From Botryobacter ruber (GTDB lineage: Bacteria > Bacteroidota > Bacteroidia > Cytophagales > Hymenobacteraceae), in assembly GCF_003347595.2 (NCBI RefSeq), contig NZ_QCZK02000033.1, positions 1-56,108 of the forward strand: a stretch of DNA of 56,108 nucleotides, in the 5' to 3' direction. The notes beneath the pieces are model-generated. The model saw only the letters and a list, made by a program, of their open reading frames with translations, had not been told where the DNA came from and searched no databases. A program made the translations under genes and the position numbers. Shown piece by piece: positions 16,448-26,156 of the stretch (position 1 is its first letter; the number at the start of each line of letters is the position of its first letter).

Positions 16448-19400
16448 AAACAACACCGACACCTGCGTCCGCCCTGTATGCACCGCTCCTACCCCGTTGG
16501 CTTTGCGGCCATCGTAGTTCAGCGAGATATTGAGGCCATTGCTCAGGCGCTGCTGCACGTTCAGCGACCAGGTGATGTTGTTTCCGGGGCGCAGGGCATT
16601 CAGAATTTCGTAGCCAACATAGGAATTCATATCGCCTGTGAAGTTGATGTTCACGTAGCGGACGTTACCCGAGAGGGTGCGTTTGCTTACCTGGCTCAGC
16701 TTTGCCTCCAGGCCCAGCTCGTTAAAAATTCCCTGCTGCTGCGTGGCCTGCTCCTCCCCTGGCACCTCTTGTACAGGCGGCAGCACATCCTCGCGAATGG
16801 CAAACTGGTATGTACCTGTAAACCGGAATTTGGTATTGGGCTGATAGGCCAGCTCCGGCGACAGCTCCCGCGATACGATCTTAAAGTTTTTCGAGCTCAG
16901 GAAATTGGAGCGGTTATCGCGCACGTTGCGGCCCAGGCTTATTTTGGAGCTCAGCACCTCGTTCAGGTTTAGCCGCCCGATGAGCAAATGGCTACCCAGC
17001 CCGCGGGTTTCGGTACCGTTGGTGAGCAGCGACTTCTGCTGGTTCTGCTGGTAGGTGTACTCCAAACCATACAGCGGGTTGGTGCGGTTGAAATACAGGG
17101 TATTGCGCAGCGTCTTCACGAGCGAAAGCAGGAACGCATCTTCAAAATCCACGCTGAACGGGTTGAAACGTTTCACCAGGTCATTATCGGTTGTTTTCTT
17201 ATCGATGCTGGTAAAGGTGAGGACGGAGAAGCGGGAGGCAAAGCCTTTCAGGCCGTTTTGGGTGCGCCAGCTGCGGGGCGTGCTGCTGTTGAGGCGGTAG
17301 GTAAAGCGGTTGGTGTAGGCATTTACATACTCGTCGGTAGGCAGGAACACTTTAATATAGCGCCGCTGGTCTACCGTCTGCGCCTCCAGGTAGTCGTTCA
17401 GGTCGTTGGGGTTGCCGCCCTCGCGGAGGTAGTGCGTTCCCTGGCCAGGCAGTGTTTCCCTGAAAATAAAAATCCGCTTCAGCTCCCGGCCCGTCCCCAC
17501 GGTGTAACTCAGTTCAGACCGGAAACTGCCTTCCAGGAAACTGCCGTTCCAGTCGATGCGCGACTGCACTGTTTCTTCGTCCTGTGCCGTTTCCTGCGTC
17601 AGCTTGCGATACGTTACCTGCACAGCCACGTCGTGCTCCAGCCCGATCTTAGTTTGCATAGTACCGTTGTAGGTCTGCCCTACCTCCGGCAGCCCCAGAG
17701 TGCCTTCCGTAGTTGGCCGGAGGTCGGTGCGGTGGCTGTAGTCTACCCGGAACCGGGTACTGGCAGAGTCGCCGCTTTCTATAAAAAACAAATGCTCGTC
17801 GAAGTACATGGCAGAGCCCACCACTGAGTCAGTACCTATGGCTTTGATGCGGTTTTTATCAAACCGGTACACATAGCCCGGTTTAAGCCACTTAAACCCG
17901 TACTTCACGCCCACATCGCCCCGGTACCAGTCCGATTCGCGGTTGTTCTGCTCGCTGTTGAGCATGAAAAAATGATTTTGCAGCTCCAGCTTCCCCAGCC
18001 GCTTTACCAGGTCCAGGTAATGCTGCACCCCGTTCAGCTGCTCATCGCGGTTACGATAGCTTACGCGGTAGTTAAACAGGTTGAGCGCATCTTTTGCCGC
18101 CCCCACCGAAAAGTTGAGGATGTGGTCTTCGGCCCCCCGCTCGTTGCCCGACAAACTCCAGTCGCGGTCGAACTCGATGGGGCGGTACCGGTCTATCGGC
18201 ACAAAATGCTGATCGGTGTATTCGTAGTTCAGCGTACTGTTTACTTTGTATTTGCCCAGAAACGGCACTTCTTTCTCCTGCACCACGTAACCTGCCCGTA
18301 GCGCCTTCCCGTTATCGTCCTGCGCATCGAGTTTTGAGAAGCGGTTGATATCGTTCTGCGAAGCGGCTCCTTCTAAAAACACCTCTATGCCTTTCTGCAA
18401 AGTGTAGCTCGCCCCCAGGTTTACCAGCTGCCTTTTGCGCGGTGTGGGCAGTATACGTACGGGTGCAAAGCTTCCTTGCGGCACCCCGTTTACCGGCGCC
18501 ACCCACCGGAACACCCGCCCGTTTACCGTAGTGTTTGCCTGTACATAATCGCCCTGGTTCGGCCCCACTTCTGAAAACCGGACATTGTAAATCGCCTCTT
18601 CCGGGTCGGTGGAGTACACGTAAATGGTAGCAGTATTCAGGCTGTCATTGAAGATGGTATCGCGCAGGGCATAAAGCACCTGTGTCGGGTCGAAGGGCAC
18701 CTCCAGTGCACCCGGAATAATGGCCTGGTTCAGGCTGTCGCCTATGCCGGCGAGCAGCCGTTTGTCCTCGTCGCGCAGGTCCAGGTTCAGGAGGTTGTTG
18801 GGGTTGTCGGACTCGTTGTAGTAATTAGTAAAAACTTTGAACTTGTTTAAGTTCTGGTAATGGCTTGCGTGGTAAATGCTGCGGCTGTAATTCAGGTCGG
18901 AATACTCATAATCAACCTTGATGCGCGAGTTCTTTGTGATCACATGGCGTGTGGTGAACGTAATCTCTGCCTGATTGTAGTCAATCACATAGTCATATTC
19001 AAACCCGCGGGTCAGCAGCTTCCCGTCCAGGAACACCCGTTCCGAATTGGCCAGCACAATAATAAACCGCTCGTTGTTCGGACCACGCAAGCGGTAAGGC
19101 CCCTGCACCCCTTCCAGGGCCGGTATCACCTGCGAGGTAAACTTACCTTTCGATACAGATGCAGCCACGGAAGTTAATCCCTGCCGTTCGGGTGTTTTAC
19201 CTGTTACCGCCTCGAAGGCGGCTCCCTGTACGTTTTTATAAAACTGCAGAAAGTAAGAAGGCCTGTTGCGCAGCACCACATCCCCTGCGGTCAGCTGCCA
19301 TACCTTGTGTTTGAGGGTAATGTACACCCGGTCGAACTCCTGCAACTGCTGTGTGTTGCCCTCCGGCTGAAACGGGATGTTTTGATCGGTAATAGCGGCC

Positions 19401-19960
19401 GTAATGCTGATATCCTCCGTCAGCTTCCCGTCCAGCTGCAGGTTCAGGGCGGAGTTTACAAATACATTCTGGGTATTACCAAAAGAGATACCCCTGGAAA
19501 TGCTCCCGGTCTTGTTCAGGCCAGGCGTTTTAAAAATTTCCTCGCGGGTGGTAAATTCTTCCTGGTAATAACCTTTCTGAAAAGAAGTCAGGTCGAGCTT
19601 GGTGATGTCGCGCCGGAAAGCCGGACGGGTAAGGTTGAGCGGCAGCACCCGGTAACAAACCACCACCGAATCGGATAACAGCGCCACCTTGGTTCCCTGC
19701 GGATCAATGGGAATGGAGTCAGGCGCAGGAAAGCGGGTAAGCCGGAATTCGTTTGTGGTATAGTTGTAGTCAAACTCGAACTCCTCCCGTTTCATGCTCA
19801 GAAATTCTACCGAAGCAGGCGCAATGGTCAGGGTGTCGAGCACAAATGGTTCTGCCGTAACAGGAATCTTCCTGCAGCGCTTGTTACTGACCGACGATTG
19901 CGCCAATACCGGCAGACTAAAAAAGAAAAAAGCAACGGCCAGGTACAACAGCCTGGTCAT
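16445..19960 (-). CDS. Large outer-membrane beta-barrel protein, unclassified
   Basis: 1171 residues with a clear Sec signal peptide (MTRLLYLAVAFFFFSLPVLA, cleaved near residue 20). The N-terminal part contains GSISRGISFGNTQN followed by NLQLDGKLTEDISITAAITD and NIPFQPEGNTQQLQEFDRVY (about residues 150-215), a block I also associate with large Bacteroidota surface proteins of the SprA kind. The remainder is long stretches of alternating polar/aromatic strands (RVDYSHRTD, NYEYTDQHF and many more), and the protein ends in VSVLF, an aromatic C-terminus as in outer-membrane barrels. No TonB box, plug or CarboxypepD domain is seen. The ATG overlaps the stop of the histidine-kinase gene (ATGA), so the two are co-translated. 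Function unknown; transport, secretion or surface assembly are possible. Confidence 0.8.
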   Translation of the reverse strand: MTRLLYLAVAFFFFSLPVLAQSSVSNKRCRKIPVTAEPFVLDTLTIAPASVEFLSMKREEFEFDYNYTTNEFRLTRFPAPDSIPIDPQGTKVALLSDSVVVCYRVLPLNLTRPAFRRDITKLDLTSFQKGYYQEEFTTREEIFKTPGLNKTGSISRGISFGNTQNVFVNSALNLQLDGKLTEDISITAAITDQNIPFQPEGNTQQLQEFDRVYITLKHKVWQLTAGDVVLRNRPSYFLQFYKNVQGAAFEAVTGKTPERQGLTSVAASVSKGKFTSQVIPALEGVQGPYRLRGPNNERFIIVLANSERVFLDGKLLTRGFEYDYVIDYNQAEITFTTRHVITKNSRIKVDYEYSDLNYSRSIYHASHYQNLNKFKVFTNYYNESDNPNNLLNLDLRDEDKRLLAGIGDSLNQAIIPGALEVPFDPTQVLYALRDTIFNDSLNTATIYVYSTDPEEAIYNVRFSEVGPNQGDYVQANTTVNGRVFRWVAPVNGVPQGSFAPVRILPTPRKRQLVNLGASYTLQKGIEVFLEGAASQNDINRFSKLDAQDDNGKALRAGYVVQEKEVPFLGKYKVNSTLNYEYTDQHFVPIDRYRPIEFDRDWSLSGNERGAEDHILNFSVGAAKDALNLFNYRVSYRNRDEQLNGVQHYLDLVKRLGKLELQNHFFMLNSEQNNRESDWYRGDVGVKYGFKWLKPGYVYRFDKNRIKAIGTDSVVGSAMYFDEHLFFIESGDSASTRFRVDYSHRTDLRPTTEGTLGLPEVGQTYNGTMQTKIGLEHDVAVQVTYRKLTQETAQDEETVQSRIDWNGSFLEGSFRSELSYTVGTGRELKRIFIFRETLPGQGTHYLREGGNPNDLNDYLEAQTVDQRRYIKVFLPTDEYVNAYTNRFTYRLNSSTPRSWRTQNGLKGFASRFSVLTFTSIDKKTTDNDLVKRFNPFSVDFEDAFLLSLVKTLRNTLYFNRTNPLYGLEYTYQQNQQKSLLTNGTETRGLGSHLLIGRLNLNEVLSSKISLGRNVRDNRSNFLSSKNFKIVSRELSPELAYQPNTKFRFTGTYQFAIREDVLPPVQEVPGEEQATQQQGIFNELGLEAKLSQVSKRTLSGNVRYVNINFTGDMNSYVGYEILNALRPGNNITWSLNVQQRLSNGLNISLNYDGRKANGVGAVHTGRTQVSVLF

Positions 19961-22900
19961 GGTTTAGACAGGGGTAATGCGATAAAGAAGGTGGTACCTT
20001 TTCCTTCCTCGGTTTCGAACCAGATGCGGCCACCGGCATTCTCTATGCCTCGTTTGGCTACAGCCAGCCCGATCCCGGAGCCGGTGTACTTTGTACTGAA
20101 GTTCGGAATGAAAACTTTGCTTTGTATTTCATCCGGAATCCCTACTCCGTTATCCCGGATGGAAATCAGCACCGTTTCGTCCGGCTGAACATGCAGGGTA
20201 ACGTGTATCTTTGGTTTCCGGTTGGCCGGAACTGCCTGTATGGCATTCAGAAGCAAATTGTTGAATGTCCGGACCATGAGGCCTTCGTCTGCTGTTATAA
20301 ATACCTCCTCCCGCTCAAAGTCAGCTTTAACCGACACGGAAGCCGGATCGTTGTGCAGGTCCACCGACTTGCGCAGGGCCGCTGCCACATCCATCAGTTC
20401 CGCCTTTGGCTCCGGCATGGCGGTAAAGTTAGAAAACGACGTGGCAATGTCGCTTAGTATGTTTATCTGCGTGATCAGGGTATGCGAAATCTTATCAATC
20501 AGCTGCTCGGTATTCGGTCTTTTTTCGGAAATAGCTTTCTGCAGGTACTGCAGCGAGAGCTTCATAGGAGTAAGCGGATTCTTGATTTCGTGCGCTACCT
20601 GGCGGGCCATTTCGCGCCACGCCGCTTCTTTTTCGCGTGTCGCCAGGTCCACTTTATTTTGCTCCAGCGTCAGTAACATACGGTTATATTCGTTTACCAG
20701 CATCCCAATTTCATCTGCTCCTTCGTAGGCCAGCATCTCGTTTTTGCCTGTCAGGGAGGTGCGCTTCAGTTTATTGGCTAACATGCGCAGCGGCACGGTT
20801 AGTGCCCTCGACGCAAAAAAAGTAAGCACCATAAACATGATAAACATTACGGTAAAAATGTTCATAGTGGTGGTAATCAGCTCAATAAGTTTTATTTCCA
20901 GCTGCTTTTCCGAATCAAAAAAAGGGATACCAATAAAGCCCGCAATCTGTCCCGAGCTTTCAGAATCACGCAGGGGCAGGTAAATGGAATTAAATGTGAG
21001 GCTGCCGGCATGCTCGTTCAGCAGCACACGCAGGGCCTGCCGCTCCGAAATGGCGGCAAAAGCTTGCGGGTTCACCAGTTTCGACAACAGGCCCGCCTCA
21101 AAAATAAGGGGCTGACTTGTGACCAGCAGGCGCCCATCCTGGTCGTATACATTGATATCAGCCTCTGCTACAGAAGCAATATCAGTTACATACTTTAGCA
21201 ACAGGTTCTTACGCTGCATCACGTTCCGTGTAAGTAAAGTGCTCAGATTCTGTTGGATGGCCTCACCCCGGTTTTCGTAGGAGCGCATCAGGTCTTTCCG
21301 GTAAGAGGCCGTTACAAGTCCGGCTGTAATAATACTGACCAGAACAAGCGGAAGCAGTATACCGAAGTTTAGGAAAAGCTGAATTTTGGTACTGAAGTTA
21401 AGACTGTTATTCTGAATATACCTGCGCTGTAGTAACAGCAACAGCAACGTACACAGAATAGCACCAGCCGTAAACACCAGAAACAGGAACGAAAAATTAG
21501 AGAGCAGTTCTTTACTGCCGTAGTTCTCCGTCGTAATAATCAGCACCTGTCCGTTATCATCTACAATGCCCAGGTGGTGATAGCCTTCGTGCCGGATGCC
21601 ATCCCGTTCAAGTTCCCACCTGTTCAGCAAGGAGCGGCTGAAATTTGTCGCATAATCATATTCCCCTTCACTATACTTCAGCTGCCCGTTTTCAAAAAAA
21701 GCATAGCTCATCCTATCCGTCCGGAATGGCTGGTTACTACCCTGATCTACCAGCAGTTCGGGCACCAGGCTGTTCGGGAGCAGTTTCTTTAGGCGCAACT
21801 GCAGGATGATGGTACCTTTCTGCCACGTATCCAGCGGCACCTCAATTACCTTCAGGTACATGCGCGTATTATAGCGCATCGGGTCATTTATCAGAAAAAG
21901 ATCTTTGTGTTCCGTCCTGTTTACGGGCTTGTCGTACTGCGCCATTAACTCATGCAGGCTTGCCCTTGAGGTATCTGCGCTTTCCAGTGCCATGCCTTTG
22001 CTATCGAACAGGTAGACGCTGGTTTCATACTTATCAAAATAATGGCGCAGGTACTGTTTCGAAATTTTACGCTTGATAAAGGAAGCATCCACATAGGGTC
22101 CCTTCATTTTAGAACGGATCAAAGCATCAGAAGCGATTTTCATGGCCACAGAATCCAGCAGGAACTCCCCCAGCACATCACTGTCCTGCATAATGGTGTA
22201 GCCAAACTTCTGCTTATAGGCTTTCAGTTCGCTTTGGTAATGGGTATAAATGGCACTTGCCCCCGTCGCCGCACTTACCGAAATTATCAGGAAAATGAAC
22301 AGGTACGTACGATAGGGGAAATTAATGGCTCCCGGATGCTGGGCCGAAATTATGATAAGCAACCAGAAAAAAGAACCGATCAACACGACGCTGATGTATT
22401 CCAAATCCAGTACACCTGCCAGTACAAGCAAGGCAAGCGCTATGGCCCCCACTACTTTATACGGCCATAACAGCTCCTCCTGCTGCAGCAACACCCTGAC
22501 AACCGTTGCCAGGATAAATGTAAAGACGCCCAGCGCAGCAGTGTGCAGGAACATAATGCCATAGATAACTAACTTATACCTGGTCAGGTCCAGCGACTGG
22601 CTTATGTCTAAAACAAGGGGAGAGTTATGATAAATGCCGTGGTAAAACTTAAAGAGCACCACCAACAGCATAAAAAAGGAAAGAAAACAACCTGCCAGAA
22701 TATAACGGATCTTTTGCCTGGGCAGCACCTTTAGCTGCCCCATTACCTTGTTTTTCTGGAAAAGATAAAAAGAAGCCCACGCTACGGTTGTCAGTAACAA
22801 CATGTTCAGCGCCAGATCACCTACGGACGGGGACCAGTAAGAGGCGGCATATACTTTCGGATCAAAAAGCTCTACTTCTTTCAGTGCAAACGGAAGGTTT

Positions 22901-23691
22901 AACTGCAGCATGGCCAGCCGGAGCGCCGCCAGTAACGCCAGCAGTAAAATGATGCCCTCGTTGTATTTGCCCTGCTTCAGCAGCCTCCTGCTCCAAAGAA
23001 TACAGAACAGGATATAAAAGATTACTCCTCCGCTGAAAAGGATCAGTTCCAGCGCAGCCTGGCCAGCATCCGTTTTGTTTTCTCCGAAATCGAGCGCAAA
23101 CAGGAACTTGTTATCGCTGGTCCGCACCTGGGGTAGGCCCTTCCGCTTCGTCAGTACCAGCCTGGCATTTGTTTTTCCGAAAATCCGTTGCTCGAGCCCC
23201 GGAGAAAGAAAGGAGTTCCTGATCCTGTACTCGTTCTGTAGCGGGATGTAGAGAAAAATATTGTAGCCACTGGCAATATGTGGAACAACTATAAAGGTGC
23301 CATAGGTATTGCTGACGGCAACCGGATGGGTTACATCGGGGGGATAATCCAGATCTGGAATAATGGTATGGTCAGACCAGAAAATAAGCTCGTTGTGCCT
23401 GTAAATAAAAGTAGGGCAATGGGCCAGCCTGAGGAGTTTAGAAAAGGAAACCGAATCGGAACCAAGTTTTTTCCCGATCGCAACCGCTTCTGACTGCGCG
23501 GCAGCAACAGAAGCGTTTATCTGTTTACTGATGTCTTTAACCGCAGCATCAGGTCGCGAACGAGCCTGAAAGGCCGGTAAATGATAATGTACCGCAGCTG
23601 TAGCCAAAAAGCACAACAGCGCAATCAGTAACAATATAAATGGTATTCCCTTCCTAGTCAAAGCTTTATGTTTATACCAAGTTAGCTGCAC
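19957..23691 (-). CDS. NtrY-like multi-span sensor histidine kinase
   Basis: Membrane histidine kinase of 1244 residues. An N-terminal span (about 15-35) is followed by an extracytoplasmic region, a block of about seven to eight spans (roughly 210-470), a second periplasmic region, two spans (about 735-805), a further extracytoplasmic sensor and a span near 930, then HAMP (ALTVPLRMLANKLKRTS). The kinase core has the H-box VAHEIKNPLTPMKLS with the phospho-His near residue 1030, and an HATPase with NLLLNAIQAVP (N), DNGVGIP (G1) and GSGIGLAVAKR (G2). The PLTPMKLS form is typical of NtrY. No response-regulator gene is adjacent; instead it overlaps the outer-membrane-protein gene. A signal from the envelope is likely, the target unknown. 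Confidence 0.88.
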   Translation of the reverse strand: MQLTWYKHKALTRKGIPFILLLIALLCFLATAAVHYHLPAFQARSRPDAAVKDISKQINASVAAAQSEAVAIGKKLGSDSVSFSKLLRLAHCPTFIYRHNELIFWSDHTIIPDLDYPPDVTHPVAVSNTYGTFIVVPHIASGYNIFLYIPLQNEYRIRNSFLSPGLEQRIFGKTNARLVLTKRKGLPQVRTSDNKFLFALDFGENKTDAGQAALELILFSGGVIFYILFCILWSRRLLKQGKYNEGIILLLALLAALRLAMLQLNLPFALKEVELFDPKVYAASYWSPSVGDLALNMLLLTTVAWASFYLFQKNKVMGQLKVLPRQKIRYILAGCFLSFFMLLVVLFKFYHGIYHNSPLVLDISQSLDLTRYKLVIYGIMFLHTAALGVFTFILATVVRVLLQQEELLWPYKVVGAIALALLVLAGVLDLEYISVVLIGSFFWLLIIISAQHPGAINFPYRTYLFIFLIISVSAATGASAIYTHYQSELKAYKQKFGYTIMQDSDVLGEFLLDSVAMKIASDALIRSKMKGPYVDASFIKRKISKQYLRHYFDKYETSVYLFDSKGMALESADTSRASLHELMAQYDKPVNRTEHKDLFLINDPMRYNTRMYLKVIEVPLDTWQKGTIILQLRLKKLLPNSLVPELLVDQGSNQPFRTDRMSYAFFENGQLKYSEGEYDYATNFSRSLLNRWELERDGIRHEGYHHLGIVDDNGQVLIITTENYGSKELLSNFSFLFLVFTAGAILCTLLLLLLQRRYIQNNSLNFSTKIQLFLNFGILLPLVLVSIITAGLVTASYRKDLMRSYENRGEAIQQNLSTLLTRNVMQRKNLLLKYVTDIASVAEADINVYDQDGRLLVTSQPLIFEAGLLSKLVNPQAFAAISERQALRVLLNEHAGSLTFNSIYLPLRDSESSGQIAGFIGIPFFDSEKQLEIKLIELITTTMNIFTVMFIMFMVLTFFASRALTVPLRMLANKLKRTSLTGKNEMLAYEGADEIGMLVNEYNRMLLTLEQNKVDLATREKEAAWREMARQVAHEIKNPLTPMKLSLQYLQKAISEKRPNTEQLIDKISHTLITQINILSDIATSFSNFTAMPEPKAELMDVAAALRKSVDLHNDPASVSVKADFEREEVFITADEGLMVRTFNNLLLNAIQAVPANRKPKIHVTLHVQPDETVLISIRDNGVGIPDEIQSKVFIPNFSTKYTGSGIGLAVAKRGIENAGGRIWFETEEGKGTTFFIALPLSKP

Positions 23692-23785
23692 CTCCTTCCA
23701 CTGCCACCGCTATACAACTGCCCCGCCGGCAACAGCACAGGCCGGAAAAAATCTGCTGCACCTGCCACCACAGCCTCTGCTCTGT
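23686..23785 (-). repeat. Dispersed-element copy plus a partial copy
   Basis: Full copy at 23746-23785 (plus strand AAAAAATCTGCTGCACCTGC then CACCACAGCCTCTGCTC), reading leftward downstream of the DUF983 gene. A partial copy is at 23686-23712 (CCTTCCACTGCCACCGC). An almost exact reverse complement of the full copy is found at 41370-41407. Confidence 0.75.
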
Positions 23786-23870
23786 AGCAACAATGGCAAA
23801 AATAAGGTGAGAGGTGATATGCCCAGCTTAATCGGAACGGCAATTCAGCTTTTCTGTTCAGTAAGGATCA

Positions 23871-24260
23871 TCAGGACCTGGTAATGCAGGTGGGATCGAA
23901 TTTTGTGCCAGAAAAAAAATAAAGCATCAGCATGCGGGCATACCTGAACAAAACGGGAGTTAAAATGGTAATAATGCTTGCTACTGCAACAAGGTATACC
24001 CACGCCGGCGGATCATCCGCCAGGTAAAAAAGCGACACGCCCACCAGCAAAACAATCAGTACGGAAAAACCATAGCTGATGTACATGGCTCCCCAGAAGA
24101 ATCCTACCTCAATTTCGTAATAAAAATTGCAGGCAGGGCAATTTTTGTGCATCCGGTCAAACTTAGCCAGATGCCATGCCGCATGCGTATAAACCGCTAC
24201 TTTCCTGCAACGCGGACACCGACAGCCAATCAAAGCTCTCAGCCCCGCTATGTCAGGCAT
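23871..24260 (-). CDS. DUF983 membrane protein
   Basis: 129 residues. N-terminal zinc-ribbon-like part with two Cys pairs, CRCPRCRK and NCPACNFYYE, then two hydrophobic segments (about 60-80 and 87-108). The signature MHKNCPACNFYYEIEVGFFWGA... is characteristic of DUF983, a family that sits beside cytochrome oxidase genes in many bacteria. Last gene of the respiratory run; it overlaps the preceding gene by 8 bp. A part in oxidase assembly or metal handling is inferred from context only. Confidence 0.85.
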   Translation of the reverse strand: MPDIAGLRALIGCRCPRCRKVAVYTHAAWHLAKFDRMHKNCPACNFYYEIEVGFFWGAMYISYGFSVLIVLLVGVSLFYLADDPPAWVYLVAVASIITILTPVLFRYARMLMLYFFSGTKFDPTCITRS

Positions 24261-24513
24261 GGGATTTCCGGCTATTCCTGTACCAGAAGAAGCCCACAGT
24301 ACCTATCAGGATATACGGAATTGCCATCAGGTACAAAATTCCTTTATTCAACCCTGCTCCCACATCCGATTCAGGTTCTTTACTTCCAGTACCGACATTC
24401 GATTCTACCGTAGCACGGCACATCGCACATTGGCTGAACGCATCCGTTGCTGTAAAACTCAGCATCAACACCAGGCCTACTCCCAATAGCCTTGTCAACA
24501 TCTTTCTCTTCAT
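24253..24513 (-). CDS. Small CxxC membrane protein of the oxidase cluster
   Basis: 86 residues with a signal peptide ending near AFSQ at about residue 28, directly followed by CAMC, and one C-terminal membrane span (YLMAIPYILIGTVGFFWY). The CAMC pair at the mature N-terminus would face the periplasm. Not recognised as a named family. Placed between the DUF420 and DUF983 genes and overlapping the latter, so a role in copper or thiol handling during oxidase assembly is plausible but unproven. Confidence 0.75.
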   Translation of the reverse strand: MKRKMLTRLLGVGLVLMLSFTATDAFSQCAMCRATVESNVGTGSKEPESDVGAGLNKGILYLMAIPYILIGTVGFFWYRNSRKSHA

Positions 24514-24540
24514 CCCTCAGTTCTATTTGTTTTCTGTTAA

Positions 24541-25095
24541 CTAAACGTAATAAGGTGAAATAAGTATAAACACCAGCACTCCCGTAACAGCCACGTATAA
24601 CCAGATCGGAAATGTCCAGCGGGAAATGCGCCGGTGCCGGGCGTTCTGCTCCGTTATTCCAAAATACACCGATAGCAACACAAGCGGCACAATAACGACA
24701 GCCAGTACAATGTGGGTCAGTAAAATAAAATAATAAATGTATTTTAAAGCACCCTCACCCCCGAATACCGTGCGCTCCCCCAGAAAATGATAGGTAACAT
24801 ACGATACCAAGAAAATAGCCGATAAACCAAAAGCGGTAAGCATTGCGGCCCGGTGGTTTCGCACCTTACCTTTTTTGATATTGTAGTAGCCGATAACCAG
24901 TGCAACAGCAGTTAAAGAATTCAGGATGGCATGAAAACCGGGCAGGTAAGATACGTCAACGTTACTGGCATTTGCCTTCGGCATAAAGAACAGCAATGCC
25001 ACCACAACAGGTATAGCAACAGACAGTACAGCTATCACCGTCATGTAGCGCTTATCCTTGCTGCTGACAGAACTATTCACTTTTACTGTATTCAT
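24541..25095 (-). CDS. DUF420 membrane protein (oxidase-associated)
   Basis: 184 residues with five hydrophobic segments. The block PGFHAILNSLTAVALVIGYY, then GKVRNHRAAMLTAF, is the DUF420 signature; conserved His residues (GFHAI, NHRAAM, THIVLA) lie near the membrane. The family (CtaM-like) is needed for caa3/aa3 oxidase function in some Gram-positive bacteria. It overlaps the SCO1 gene by 23 bp. Confidence 0.85.
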   Translation of the reverse strand: MNTVKVNSSVSSKDKRYMTVIAVLSVAIPVVVALLFFMPKANASNVDVSYLPGFHAILNSLTAVALVIGYYNIKKGKVRNHRAAMLTAFGLSAIFLVSYVTYHFLGERTVFGGEGALKYIYYFILLTHIVLAVVIVPLVLLSVYFGITEQNARHRRISRWTFPIWLYVAVTGVLVFILISPYYV

Positions 25096-25741
25096 CTAAA
25101 AGAACATTAATTTCAACTATCAGCCTGTCCACATCCTCCGGATCCAGCCCGTTATAAATTCCTCTCACGTGGTGTTCCCGGTCTACCAGCATAAACTTTT
25201 CACTGTGAATAAAATCCTGCTGCCCGGCTACCTGCTGTACCGGCAAATAAAAACCTTTTTGCGCTAAAGTGTAAATTTCATCCCGGTCGCCGGTTAAGAA
25301 ATACCATTTCGCCGGATCAGCATTATACATGGAAGCATATTCCTGCAGCACCGATACGGAATCCCTTTCCGGGTCAACGGTAAAAGAAACAAGCTTTACG
25401 TTAGGCTCCTCCCTGAACTTTTCCTGCACCCGCGTCAACTGCGAAGTCATTTTAGGACAAATTCCGGGGCAGGAAGCAAAGAAGAAATTAGCAACATAAA
25501 TATCGCCCGCAAGGTCGGTCTGCGATATGGTCTTACCTTGCTGGGAAGTTAAGGAGAAAGGCGGCACCTGATGCCAAACGGTATCCCCTTTGGCATCAAG
25601 CATTACATTCCCGGCATCATCCGATTGAGGAAAATAGGTCTTGAGTGCAAAATGGTGTTCCCCGAAGGTACCGATAAATATAAAAACAAGAAGAGGCACT
25701 AATAATAGTAGAACTAGTATTAGTGCCTTTACATTACTCAT
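25073..25741 (-). CDS. SCO1/SenC copper chaperone
   Basis: Thioredoxin-fold protein that delivers copper to the CuA site of oxidase subunit II. Length 222 residues. One N-terminal span (about 5-25) anchors it, with the domain in the periplasm. The copper ligands are CPGIC in FFASCPGICPKMTSQL and a distal His in DFIHSEKFMLVD. Located between the COX4-type and DUF420 genes, with which it overlaps. It fits the CuA motif seen in the COX2 gene of the same run. Confidence 0.92.
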   Translation of the reverse strand: MSNVKALILVLLLLVPLLVFIFIGTFGEHHFALKTYFPQSDDAGNVMLDAKGDTVWHQVPPFSLTSQQGKTISQTDLAGDIYVANFFFASCPGICPKMTSQLTRVQEKFREEPNVKLVSFTVDPERDSVSVLQEYASMYNADPAKWYFLTGDRDEIYTLAQKGFYLPVQQVAGQQDFIHSEKFMLVDREHHVRGIYNGLDPEDVDRLIVEINVLLDEYSKSE

Positions 25742-25753
25742 ATAAATGATTTA

Positions 25754-26101
25754 CTAATTAAAATAATTGACTACAGAATCAAAGTAATAACTCCCTTCTG
25801 AAATTAAAGCAACCATGAGCCAGGCAATAAGTGCGGTAGGCAACAAAATGGACCAGATAAGTGCTTTTGCTTCATGCTTTAAGTGCATGAATTCTGACAC
25901 AATGAAAAATGCCTTGAAAACGGTGAGAATAATAAAGATAGAGTTACGCAACGTTCCGGCGTCCATCATAAAGGCAAACACGAACTCAATAGCAGTCAGA
26001 ACAACCAGAATGATAAATGTTTTCCAGATAGCTTTTGTCTGCGGCTTCGGAAGTTCGCCAGTATTTTCGTAATCGTGCGAATGATCAGTATGCATTGCCA
26101 T
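25754..26101 (-). CDS. Cytochrome c oxidase subunit IV-type protein
   Basis: 115 residues with three membrane segments. The N-terminus is a His-rich tail (HTDHSHDYEN); TIILVVLTAIEFVFAFM and the block FKAFFIVSEFMHLKHE are typical of the prokaryotic subunit IV (COX4_pro) family. Small accessory subunit of the oxidase, lying downstream of the two subunit III genes. Confidence 0.88.
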   Translation of the reverse strand: MAMHTDHSHDYENTGELPKPQTKAIWKTFIILVVLTAIEFVFAFMMDAGTLRNSIFIILTVFKAFFIVSEFMHLKHEAKALIWSILLPTALIAWLMVALISEGSYYFDSVVNYFN

Positions 26102-26156
26102 AATTAAAATCTATTTGTTTATGCCACCGGTAAAGGTGGCCAATCAGTTTCAAAAA

